Positions 1 to 7,107 of a DNA stretch of 11,104 nucleotides are shown here, piece after piece (the first letter of the stretch is position 1; each line of letters opens with the position of its first letter). The DNA comes from an uncultured Oscillospiraceae bacterium (lineage in GTDB: Bacteria; Bacillota; Clostridia; UBA1212; SIG427): assembly GCA_902465325.1 (NCBI GenBank), contig CABQMV010000067.1, positions 1 through 11,104 on the forward strand, in the 5' to 3' direction. The notes beneath the pieces are model-generated. The model had not been told where the DNA came from and ran no database searches. It worked only from the letters and a program-made list of their open reading frames with translations. The translations under genes and the position numbers were made by a program.

Positions 1-2024
1 CCCATAATGCAAAAAGCTACCAGTGATTCCTGATTCTGTTCAAATTCCTGAAGAAACTCTTCTCTTTCCTGTTCCTTCATAGAGCTGTTCTGACAGATAC
101 ACTTCACCCAGTTTACAGAAAATTCTTCTTCGTAGACTGCATAAACCTCTTCCAACATTTTGTAAGAAGGAAAAAATACCATATAATTTCCCGTAGGCAG
201 TGTAGTCAGCCTTTTTACATATTCTGCCGCCTTTTCATAAAACTGTCCCCTTCTCCTGTATACAGTCGCCACATCATAGGCTGCCAGCGACAGTCTGTTT
301 TCCGCCGGAAACGGTGAAGGCACATCAATTACAGGATCCTCCCTGCCGCCGCCCAACATGTCCACATAATGCCGAATCGGAGCCAGCGTTCCCGAAAAGA
401 ATACAGCAGCCTTTCCCAGATCACAGGTTTCACTGATCACGCCGGAGGGGTCCGCACAGAATAAGGTCAGCTTCAGAGATCCGGAGGAATCCAGCTCCTT
501 TAAAAAACAGAATTTTTCGTTGTATTGATCACTGATGGCAAAATAGAACAGACTTTCAAAATATAAGGTCAGAATACGCTCTTTCTGCTCCTCCGACAGC
601 TGGCTTCCCCAGGCCGCCGTATCCATCAGACTTCCCATACAGTCACAGAACCTTTCCAGCGGCGGCAAAATCCCATCCTCCTGCGCAAAACGAAATTCCT
701 CCTGCATCTCCTGCTCTGCCATAGCAGCCGCTTCTTTGTCTAAAAACGCACACACTTCCATAGCCGCTTCATAAAATTCTTTTACATAGGGGCGGACAGC
801 CTCTGCCACGGTATAAAAACTGCTGCGTTCCAAAGAAGCCGTATACATTTCTCTGACCCGGTCAGGCAGATTATGGGCTTCATCAATCAGAAACACATAT
901 TTTTTCTCCTGCCCGTTTCCAAAAAACCTGGCTAATCTCACTCTGGGGTCAAAAAGATAGTTATAATCCCCTATAACCACATCAGAAAAAAAGGAACAGT
1001 CCAGACCCAATTCAAAGGGACATACCTGATAGAGCTCTGCCGCCTCTAATAGTCCGTCTCTGACAACCGTCCGGTTGCTGCAGATCAGATTCCAGAGGGC
1101 CTCATTGACTCTGTCATAGTGTCCCCTTGCCCGTGGACAGTGCCCAGGGTCACACTGCATCTGAAAAGGACAGATCTTCTCCTTGGCAGTAAGACTGATA
1201 TAGGACAGAGCCGGAGCCTGCTCTCTCAGTAAATTCAGCGCATCTACCGGCGGCAGTGCGCCCGCATTCCGGGCAGTCAGATAAAAGATCTTGCCGCACA
1301 AATCCTCTCCCAGGGCCTTCAGCGAGGGAAACAGAACAGAAACCGTTTTGCCAATGCCGGTAGGTGCATTGGCAAAAAGCTTTCCTTCCTCCTTCACCAT
1401 CCGGTAAACAGCTACAGCCAGTTCCCGCTGCCCCGCTCTGTAAGAAGGATACGGAAAGGAAAGTGCTTTCAACTGCTCTTCCCTTTCTTCCCTGTGCGCC
1501 TGCCAGAAAGTCACCCATTTCAGGTAAGCTTCTAAAAGCCCGGAAAAATAGTCCGCTGCCTCTGCCGGCGTCTCCCGGTAGCAATGGACCTTCTGCTCCA
1601 TGGTCTCTATATTACAGTACAGAACCCTTATTTCAATCATCTCAATATCGGAAAGCTGGCCCGCCAATACCGCGCCATAGCATCTGCCCTGTGCCAGATG
1701 TAAAAGCTCCGGCTCCTGAATCGCCTGCACCTCCCGGTCTGTGGTTTTAATTTCATCTACCTGCAAAACCGCATCCCGCACCAGAACGCCATCTGCCCGA
1801 CCGGATACCGTAAAGGTAATTCCATCTCCGAAATACTCATAGAACACCGCCTGCTCTGTCATATAGGAGGGGTCTTCCTTTTTAAACTGCTTTTGCAGTC
1901 TTCGATGGATCTGCGCTCCCAGCTGAGCCCGTTCCAAATTTTCCGCACCCTCCCCCGGTGTAATATCCCCATGGCGGAGAATAAATTCAACAAGCCTTCG
2001 CACATTGATGTTATACCGACTCAT
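1..2024 (-). CDS. RecB/Cas4-type nuclease fused to XPD/DinG-type Fe-S DNA helicase (3' end cut by window)
   Basis: About 674 residues are visible and the frame is still open at base 1. Residues 1-120 carry the complete RecB-family PD-(D/E)XK nuclease motif set: H40 in a GAQIHRRL context, D78 in GRADG, E91-I-K93, and Q112xxxY116. The helicase part follows: a YRAGQREL Q-like motif near 205, Walker A APTGIGKT with K226, four cysteines placed like the XPD 4Fe-4S ligands (C285, C291, C296, C335, the last in CPFELG), DEAH at 381-384, a SGTLAP motif III-like segment, and a motif IV segment near 620. The read ends at FCIMG, just before the expected motif V (G-x-F-S-E-G-I-D), so motifs V and VI lie outside. 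Start ATG at 2024 overlaps the hemW stop as ATGA and follows GAGGAG at 6 bases. By family, an SF2 5'-3' DNA helicase in repair or recombination. The joining of nuclease and motor is seen directly; the cellular role is inferred. Confidence 0.93.
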   Translation of the reverse strand, partial: MSRYNINVRRLVEFILRHGDITPGEGAENLERAQLGAQIHRRLQKQFKKEDPSYMTEQAVFYEYFGDGITFTVSGRADGVLVRDAVLQVDEIKTTDREVQAIQEPELLHLAQGRCYGAVLAGQLSDIEMIEIRVLYCNIETMEQKVHCYRETPAEAADYFSGLLEAYLKWVTFWQAHREEREEQLKALSFPYPSYRAGQRELAVAVYRMVKEEGKLFANAPTGIGKTVSVLFPSLKALGEDLCGKIFYLTARNAGALPPVDALNLLREQAPALSYISLTAKEKICPFQMQCDPGHCPRARGHYDRVNEALWNLICSNRTVVRDGLLEAAELYQVCPFELGLDCSFFSDVVIGDYNYLFDPRVRLARFFGNGQEKKYVFLIDEAHNLPDRVREMYTASLERSSFYTVAEAVRPYVKEFYEAAMEVCAFLDKEAAAMAEQEMQEEFRFAQEDGILPPLERFCDCMGSLMDTAAWGSQLSEEQKERILTLYFESLFYFAISDQYNEKFCFLKELDSSGSLKLTLFCADPSGVISETCDLGKAAVFFSGTLAPIRHYVDMLGGGREDPVIDVPSPFPAENRLSLAAYDVATVYRRRGQFYEKAAEYVKRLTTLPTGNYMVFFPSYKMLEEVYAVYEEEFSVNWVKCICQNSSMKEQEREEFLQEFEQNQESLVAFCIM

Positions 2025-3169
2025 ACAAACTCCTCAAATACTAAATTTCCATAATCCAGTCCTTTTTCACTCAGACAATAGCCCCGGCCCAATCGCTGTA
2101 TCAGCCCCTGCTCCTCCAGCCGTTTCAGCGGCTCTGTATACACCTGGTCATACCGCTGTCCAAACCGCTGCCAAAAAGCCTGGGGATCAGGCCCTTTGGC
2201 AAGTCGGAAGCCCAGCATCATAAACTCATCCATTCTGTCCTTTTTGCTTAAGATTTCTACACTATCCCTGTCTGTCTCTTCCTCCGGAGTCCCCTTTAAA
2301 TACTGTTCCATATCCTCCGTATTGCGAAATCGGATCCCTTCCAAATAGGAGGCGGCTCCCAGACCAACCCCCAAATACGGCACACCGGTCCAGTACCCCA
2401 GATTGTGGATACTGGCAAAGCCGGGCAAAGCAAAATTAGAGACTTCATACCGCTCATAACCGGCAGCCGGCAGCCATTGGCAGGCGGTCCGATACATCTG
2501 CCGGTCCTCTTCCTGTCCCGGCTCCTGCATCGCCCCCTGGGCAATACGCCGGGCCAAGGCAGTCCCTTCTTCTACAAGAAGGCTGTAGGCAGAGATATGC
2601 TGCGGCCTTAATTGTATCACCTTCGCCAGGGTTTTCTCAAATACGGCAGGCCTCTGTCCCGGAAATCCCAGCATCAGATCTATATTAATATTCTCAAAGC
2701 CACTGTCAACTGCGTCGGAATAGGCCCTGACAGCCTTTTCACTGCTGTGTATACGGCCCATTGCCTGCAAGATCTCGTCATCCAGACTTTGAAATCCAAG
2801 GCTCAGACGATTGATTCCCGCCTGGTAATAGGCTCTGCACTTTTCATGATCAATCGTACCGGGGTTGGTTTCTATGGTAATTTCTGCCTGGTCTTCTATA
2901 CTGTACCAGTCAAAAATGCAGCGCATGATGCTGAGAATCTCCTTTGTATCCGCTACACTGGGCGTTCCTCCGCCGATAAAAACACTTCGGATGCTGTAGG
3001 GACTCGTCTTTCCGTAAGCTGCAGCTCTCCATTTCAGCTCCCGCTTTAGAGCCCGAAAATATGTCTCACCGTCTCGTCGGTACCGGTCTGCATAGGAATT
3101 GAAGTCGCAGTAAACACATTTGCGGATACAGTATGGGATATGTATGTATAATTCAATAGACAGAGACAT
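2021..3169 (-). CDS. hemW: HemW-type radical SAM heme chaperone
   Basis: A 382-residue protein with the radical SAM cluster motif C14-x3-C18-x2-C21 near the N-terminus, in the context HIPYCIRKCVYCDF. The residue two after the third cysteine is Phe, as in HemW; true coproporphyrinogen dehydrogenase HemN has a fourth cysteine there. Downstream are the glycine-rich SAM-contact segment FIGGGTPS, the segment ETNPGTID, and the HNLGYW motif typical of HemW. Length fits the family. HemW is thought to bind heme and deliver it to target proteins; older annotation calls it oxygen-independent coproporphyrinogen oxidase. A GTG two codons upstream (3175) is in frame, but the AAAAGG Shine-Dalgarno sits only 3 bases from it and 9 bases from the ATG at 3169, so the ATG is preferred. 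It heads a two-gene unit, its stop overlapping the helicase start. Confidence 0.93.
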   Translation of the reverse strand: MSLSIELYIHIPYCIRKCVYCDFNSYADRYRRDGETYFRALKRELKWRAAAYGKTSPYSIRSVFIGGGTPSVADTKEILSIMRCIFDWYSIEDQAEITIETNPGTIDHEKCRAYYQAGINRLSLGFQSLDDEILQAMGRIHSSEKAVRAYSDAVDSGFENINIDLMLGFPGQRPAVFEKTLAKVIQLRPQHISAYSLLVEEGTALARRIAQGAMQEPGQEEDRQMYRTACQWLPAAGYERYEVSNFALPGFASIHNLGYWTGVPYLGVGLGAASYLEGIRFRNTEDMEQYLKGTPEEETDRDSVEILSKKDRMDEFMMLGFRLAKGPDPQAFWQRFGQRYDQVYTEPLKRLEEQGLIQRLGRGYCLSEKGLDYGNLVFEEFV

Positions 3170-3233
3170 TTTCACTCGCCTTTTCTGTTAAAAATTGCTT
3201 TGGTATATATTGAAAGTTCAACATATTCATTTT

Positions 3234-3262
3234 ATTATACCACAATGTTAAACTTTTCTTAA
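3234..3262 (-). promoter_or_regulatory. Extended -10 promoter of hemW-helicase
   Basis: Read on the minus strand: TTAAGA, a 17-base spacer, then TATAAT preceded by TG one base upstream (TGGTATAAT), a consensus extended -10 element. It would start transcription near 3226, leaving a leader of roughly 57 bases before the hemW ATG. Its -35 overlaps the -35-like box of the divergent plus-strand gene. Confidence 0.6.
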
Positions 3263-3288
3263 CAGGATTCCTGTATGATACTTATTAT
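3259..3288 (+). promoter_or_regulatory. Possible promoter of the dockerin protein, with internal dyad
   Basis: TTAACA at 3259-3264, an 18-base spacer, then TATTAT at 3283-3288. The match is moderate. A perfect dyad, ACAGGA-T-TCCTGT, at 3262-3274 lies at the start of the spacer and overlaps the -35 of the opposing hemW promoter, so it could be an operator. A second -10-like hexamer, TATGAT at 3274, has no well-spaced -35. Confidence 0.35.
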
Positions 3289-3311
3289 AAAGATAGGGAA
3301 AGGAATCGCTT

Positions 3312-5612
3312 ATGAAAAAATTTTTATCCATATTTATTTGCCTGCTTCTGACAATTTCCACTGTCATTTCCGTTTTACCGGCCTTCGCAGAAAGCAAGGC
3401 ACAGCCCGATACTTGGGCTATGGTAGACGGCTTAGGCCGCACTGCTGGAGATTACAGTCAGGTGGGCGGTATAAAAAACGACAAAACGGTAGGGATGTTT
3501 TATTGGCCCTGGCACTACGACTATGCCTCAAGATATCCTGCCTATAACCTGACCGCAATTTTAAACAGATATCCGGAAGCCATCAATAACTTTGACCATA
3601 CAGCCTGGGGAGGCACCTCGGAGGGAACCGTTTATTTCTGGGATCAGCCCCTCTACGGCTATTACAGCACCTATGACAGATATGTTATCCGGGAACAGGC
3701 GGAGCTTCTGGCAGATGCCGGAGTGGACGTAATCATTATGGACCTTTCAAATGGCACTTTTACCTGGAAGGAAGGATATACCGCCGTATTTCAGGTATTC
3801 CAGCAGGCCTATAACGAAGGGGTCCAGGTTCCGAAAATCTCCTTTCTCTTAAACTTTGCCGGAGCAGAGGATACTCGTACAGAGCTGATTGAGCTCTATA
3901 ACGATATTTTTAAAGAAGGAAAATACAAAGATCTGTGGTTTTATTGGGATAACAAGCCCTTTGTAATGGCAGATTTTGCCTGCCTTAACACCAGCAATGC
4001 CCTGGACCGGGAAATTAACAGTTTCTTTTCCTACAGAATTCCCTGGCCCACCTATGACCGGCCTGATACCTCCGCCTCCTCTAAGATCTGGGGCTGGCTC
4101 AGTGTATATCCTCAGACCAAATACTGTGTAGATGCCAGCGGCAACGTGGAGCAGATGGCAGTAGGCGTTGCTCAGAATTACAGCCATAACGGGCTGACTG
4201 CCATGAACGATCCCCGTGGCGGCGTGTTTGGCAGAAGTTATGCCTCCGGAAACTATTCCTACTCCTATCAAATTGACGGCAAAACCATTACAGCCAGTTC
4301 CTCTATGGAGGATTCCATGCTCTACGGAATCAATTTCCAGCAGCAATGGGATTATGCCATAGAACAAGACCCTGACTTTGTTTTTGTAACAGGCTGGAAC
4401 GAATGGACAGCCGGGCGCTGGAGACACTGGGAAGGAACCAACAATGCCTTTCCCGATCAGTTCAGCCCCGAATACAGCAGGGATATTGAACCCAGCGCCG
4501 GAGTGCTGAAGGACTACTATTACTGCCAGCTGGTGGAAAATATACGCCGTTATAAAGGCGTTTCCCAGCAGCCGGAGACAGATGCGGATGCCATTATTGA
4601 TATTTACGCCGACTACGACCAGTGGGCCGACATTTTACCGGAATATGCTCATTATGAAAATAACACCTGGGAAAGAAATTACGCCGGCTACCAAGGACTG
4701 CTGTATAAATCCGATACACTCCGCAACGATATTACGTCTGCAAAAGTTGCTTTTGACAATAATTATGTGTATTTTATGGTAAAAACGAGACAGGATCTTA
4801 CAAGCTATACAGATAAAAACTGGATGCGTCTGTTTATAGACACCGATCCCTCCTCTACAACAGAGAGCTGGGAAGGGTACGAATACGTGATCAACCGAAA
4901 CACGCCGTCTTCTACCCATGCCCTTCTGGAAAAATCCAAGGGCGGCTGGAATTTTGAAACGGTAGGATCTGTAGAATACTATGCAAACAAAAATGTTTTA
5001 CAGATCAAAGTTCCCCGGACTATGCTGGGCTTTGGCACTGAAGGAAACATTCCTTCCTTCCAGTTTAAATGGGCTGACAACAACTGCACAAACGGTAATA
5101 TTCTGGATTTATACAGAAGCGGAGACTGCGCTCCAGGCAGCCGTTTCAGTTTTGTATTCAATACAGACGGAGTTTCCTATAATCCTCAGGAAATTACTCC
5201 GGCATACAGACTGGCGCTCCAGAGCCATATAACAAAGCCTGTAATCAGCAGCGGATTCTTATTGAAGATGGCGGAAAAGGTTTCACCGGATACATTATTA
5301 GCCATGTTCCAGAACAGTCAGCAGGTCTCCACTGACGGGAGCGGCAAATATGTCGCCACAGGAGACAGAATTACGCTGTCTGTAGATGGTGAAGAAAAGG
5401 ATTCCGTTATTGTAATTGTGGCCGGAGACCTGTCCGGAGATGGAATCATATCCTCAATTGACTATCTGCGCATTAAAAAATCCCTCAGCGGATCTGTCCA
5501 TCTGTCCCTTTACGAATTTAAGGCAGCGGACATTGATGGAAACGGCAGTATAAAATCCTCCGATTATATTAAGGTGAAAAAGTATTTGAATAATACATCC
5601 AGTTTAATTTAA
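3312..5612 (+). CDS. Secreted GH99/GH71-like glycosidase-type protein with CBM9-like domain and C-terminal dockerin
   Basis: 766 residues; ATG follows AAAGGAA at 6 bases. Residues 1-26 form a clear signal peptide (MKK, hydrophobic core, AFA before E27). Residues about 55-415 look like a TIM-barrel glycosidase: a GMFYWPWHYD opening strand, an AELLADAGVDVIIMD strand ending in D144, and a strand ending VTGWNEW (E364), which recalls the WNEW motif of GH99/WbsX-like proteins. Residues about 430-620 resemble a CBM9/DOMON-like beta-sandwich (VYFMVKTRQD, MRLFIDTDPS, LQIKVPRTMLGFG). Residues 640-705 form the small module that often precedes clostridial dockerins. The end is a type I dockerin: loop 1 has D706, S708, D710, D717; loop 2 has D740, D742, N744, D751, each followed by a YxxxKK helix. 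The architecture is visible; GH family, substrate and catalytic activity are inferred. Transcribed alone, between a divergent promoter and a strong terminator. Confidence 0.88.
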   Translation: MKKFLSIFICLLLTISTVISVLPAFAESKAQPDTWAMVDGLGRTAGDYSQVGGIKNDKTVGMFYWPWHYDYASRYPAYNLTAILNRYPEAINNFDHTAWGGTSEGTVYFWDQPLYGYYSTYDRYVIREQAELLADAGVDVIIMDLSNGTFTWKEGYTAVFQVFQQAYNEGVQVPKISFLLNFAGAEDTRTELIELYNDIFKEGKYKDLWFYWDNKPFVMADFACLNTSNALDREINSFFSYRIPWPTYDRPDTSASSKIWGWLSVYPQTKYCVDASGNVEQMAVGVAQNYSHNGLTAMNDPRGGVFGRSYASGNYSYSYQIDGKTITASSSMEDSMLYGINFQQQWDYAIEQDPDFVFVTGWNEWTAGRWRHWEGTNNAFPDQFSPEYSRDIEPSAGVLKDYYYCQLVENIRRYKGVSQQPETDADAIIDIYADYDQWADILPEYAHYENNTWERNYAGYQGLLYKSDTLRNDITSAKVAFDNNYVYFMVKTRQDLTSYTDKNWMRLFIDTDPSSTTESWEGYEYVINRNTPSSTHALLEKSKGGWNFETVGSVEYYANKNVLQIKVPRTMLGFGTEGNIPSFQFKWADNNCTNGNILDLYRSGDCAPGSRFSFVFNTDGVSYNPQEITPAYRLALQSHITKPVISSGFLLKMAEKVSPDTLLAMFQNSQQVSTDGSGKYVATGDRITLSVDGEEKDSVIVIVAGDLSGDGIISSIDYLRIKKSLSGSVHLSLYEFKAADIDGNGSIKSSDYIKVKKYLNNTSSLI

Positions 5613-5626
5613 TTTCTGCGGATTGT

Positions 5627-5677
5627 AAAAGAACCGTATTAGGCATTCAGAATAATGCCAGTACGGTTCTTTTTTTA
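5627..5677 (+). terminator. Rho-independent terminator of the dockerin gene
   Basis: A perfect 12-bp outer stem (AAAAGAACCGTA at 5627-5638 with its complement at 5662-5673), an inner 6-bp stem (GGCATT/AATGCC), and a run of T to 5676. It begins 15 bases after the stop codon. The A-tract at its left side means it could also stop transcription arriving on the minus strand. Confidence 0.92.
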
Positions 5678-5757
5678 CTGCATGGCAGTCACTTTTCTGT
5701 TTCGGTGTACTTTCTTTGTTTTTCTCTTTGAAAGGTGCATACGTAGCCAGAAGTGGC

Positions 5758-6073
5758 TTAAATGCCGCGGGAGGTGAGAGTCAGTGTTATTTGTGGGTTA
5801 TTATTCAGGGCTTTTGATAAATCAATGTTAGCACTTAACCCATCCGGAATCACTCTGCACAGATTTCCTTCTATGTCACCACCTGTGATATGTGCCATTT
5901 CATGTATAACATCTCTGCCAACTGTTGCTGCGTCATACCTAGAGTTTCGCGTTTTTCCATTATAAAATCACTAACCTTAATACTGTTATAAACATCTGAA
6001 ATACCTCCAATAATAGCTTGCCACGCAGAGCCAGCAGACAATAACCGTGAAAGGAAGTTTCGCAGTCTATTTT
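5758..6073 (-). pseudogene. Frameshifted remnant with an HExxH metalloprotease motif
   Basis: Two minus-strand frames join into one plausible protein piece. The upstream frame (about 6073 to 5966) reads SAGSAWQAIIGGISDVYNS then IKVSDF. The downstream frame (about 5967 to 5761) reads FYNGKTRNSRYDAATVGRD, then VIHEMAHITGG with the zinc motif HEMAH at 5890-5904, and ends at a TAA at 5758-5760. Adding one T to the T4 run at 5964-5967 (minus-strand reading) restores continuity as VSDFYNGK, so a one-base deletion is the simplest explanation. The upstream frame is closed by a stop near 6074, and no start codon with a ribosome binding site was found, so the N-terminal part is missing too. The HExxH motif suggests a zinc peptidase-like domain, perhaps the tail of a larger secreted, phage or toxin-type protein. 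The family is not recognised. Confidence 0.5.
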
Positions 6074-6838
6074 AACCAGTGGTTGAAAAGGCACTTTTAC
6101 CTTTTCTCTTTTCTTAATGCTACATCTCCACAACAGCATCAAACGCTAACTTCATAGCATATGAAAAATGTTCATTTCCCCAATTCCGTTCTGCATGTTC
6201 TTCGACATTCACCAACGAATCTGCCGTAAACAATAATTGACCAAATACAACACCTCGCATCTTAGCACACGCTGCCATCGATGCACACTCCATCTCTACT
6301 ACGGAATATCCTTCTTCTTTTCGATATGAAACCATTTCTTTTGTCTCTCTATAAAAACCATCTGTAGTCCAAGTCTTACATTTTTGGTACGGTTTATTAT
6401 CCTTCATCAAAGCCTTCTCTATCGCCCTAACTGCTCTTTCATCTATCTCCACTTCCCTTGATGGTGGCATGTAATGATATGAAGTCCCTTCTTGTCTAAG
6501 TACTTTTACCGGCACAAAAAAATCACCTTCCACATCCTCTACTAAGGCTCCGCAACAACCTGTTGCTATTATTTCATTAACTCCCCCAGCAATTAACTGT
6601 TCCATAATCTGCACAGCACCTACTCCACCTAATGGTGCCTGACAAAATGTAATTTCAACGTCATCATGTACGGTCTTATACACAAAAAATGTTTTTGTCA
6701 CGCTTTCAAATTTCCCTACTATCTCACACTTATTATTCAAAACATATTCTTCAATCTCAGGTTCCATAAAAAGCATTACTGCCTTCCTCGTAAATTTGTA
6801 ATTCCGTCCATGTCCCGGCATCAATACTGCGTGAGTTT

Positions 6839-6845
6839 CTGAATC
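6839..6845. repeat. Target-site duplication, copy 1 (CTGAATC)
   Basis: Seven bases identical to 6941-6947, directly next to the insertion. The bases outside the two copies differ, so the repeat is exactly 7 bp. It encodes the D-S of the LEFDS/ETHAV junction in the phosphorylase. Confidence 0.7.
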
Positions 6846-6940
6846 CTACGTGTCAACCGCACACCGCTTTTCTGCTGAAAATGCCAGTCTTTTCGGGATA
6901 TTTCGGCGGTTCGGGAACTCGTCAAAAATGGTGTAAAAAC
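6846..6940. mobile_element. 95-bp insertion inside the nucleoside phosphorylase gene
   Basis: This segment is bracketed by identical 7-bp copies of CTGAATC and splits codons that are adjacent in the phosphorylase family. Its ends are not convincing inverted repeats of one another: minus-strand end GTTTTTACACCATTTTTGAC, other end CTACGTGTCAACCGCACACC. No transposase is encoded. It may be a miniature element or the residue of an insertion sequence after internal deletion. The TTTTTACACC end resembles the general style of some insertion-sequence termini, which is a weak impression only. Confidence 0.65.
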
Positions 6941-6947
6941 CTGAATC
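6941..6947. repeat. Target-site duplication, copy 2 (CTGAATC)
   Basis: The second copy of the 7-bp direct repeat, on the start-codon side of the phosphorylase gene. Confidence 0.7.
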
Positions 6948-7013
6948 AAATTCTAATATTGGTATTTCATTTTTTATCAGTGCCATAGAATCTCCTATCT
7001 GTTTTCTACAATC

Positions 7014-7042
7014 ATTTTACTTTTTTACACTTGCCCAGTCAA
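7014..7042 (-). promoter_or_regulatory. Strong sigma-A promoter of the nucleoside phosphorylase
   Basis: On the minus strand TTGACT, a 17-base spacer, then TAAAAT, ending about 28 bases before the ATG at 6986. The heptamer AGTCAAG (plus strand) occurs at 7037-7043, overlapping the -35, and again at 7050-7056. A dyad ACTTG-N14-CAAGT spans 7029-7052. These may mark a regulator site. The promoter still looks intact although its gene is broken. Confidence 0.75.
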
Positions 7043-7072
7043 GCGGACAAGTCAAGTATCTTTTATTCCGCT

Positions 7073-7099
7073 GTATGCTTAGCATACTATAGCTATAGT
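7073..7099. repeat. Two adjoining perfect palindromes
   Basis: GTATGCT-T-AGCATAC (7073-7087) is a perfect 7-bp inverted repeat. It runs directly into ACTATAGCTATAGT (7086-7099), a perfect 14-bp palindrome. The 11-mer CTATAGCTATA recurs at 7193-7203. They lie between the phosphorylase promoter and the degraded frames upstream. No role is known; an operator, a recombination scar or chance in AT-rich DNA are all possible. Confidence 0.5.
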
Positions 7100-7107
7100 T
7101 CAAGAGA

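Larger units (their letters stand above)
6120..6986 (-). pseudogene. Nucleoside phosphorylase (uridine/purine phosphorylase family), interrupted by a 95-bp insertion
   Basis: Family members split nucleosides with phosphate into base and pentose 1-phosphate. The original start is ATG at 6986 (MALIKNEIPILEFDS), 5 bases after AGGAG and below a strong promoter. After codon 15 an insertion adds 31 foreign codons and a TAG at 6846-6848. The gene then resumes in the same frame (ETHAVLMPGHGRNYK) to the stop at 6120. Removing the insert and one repeat copy (102 bp) gives 254 residues, the usual family length. The body keeps PNP_UDP_1 features: APLGGVGA, ATGCCGAL, EGTSYHY, KTWTTDGFYRET and the MECA segment. 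Internal TTG (6824) or ATG (6821) codons could open a 234-residue frame, but no ribosome binding site precedes them and the first strand would be missing. The clean downstream frame implies a recent disruption. Confidence 0.88.

Noticed and set aside
3849..4427. 192-codon minus-strand frame inside the dockerin gene
   Set aside because: It is a shadow of a real gene with signal peptide and dockerin; no Shine-Dalgarno or domain features.
5887..5962. Helix-turn-helix-like peptide on the minus strand (MEKRETLGMTQQQLAEML)
   Set aside because: It is only about 25 codons before a stop, and another frame of the same bases gives the far better HEMAH reading; the resemblance is probably chance.
6120..6824. 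234-residue frame as a complete phosphorylase gene
   Set aside because: Its start has no ribosome binding site and the true N-terminus with promoter and Shine-Dalgarno is found upstream of the insertion.
6846..6940. Insert as a classical miniature inverted-repeat element
   Set aside because: End-to-end comparison shows only scattered matches between the two termini, so terminal inverted repeats cannot be claimed.
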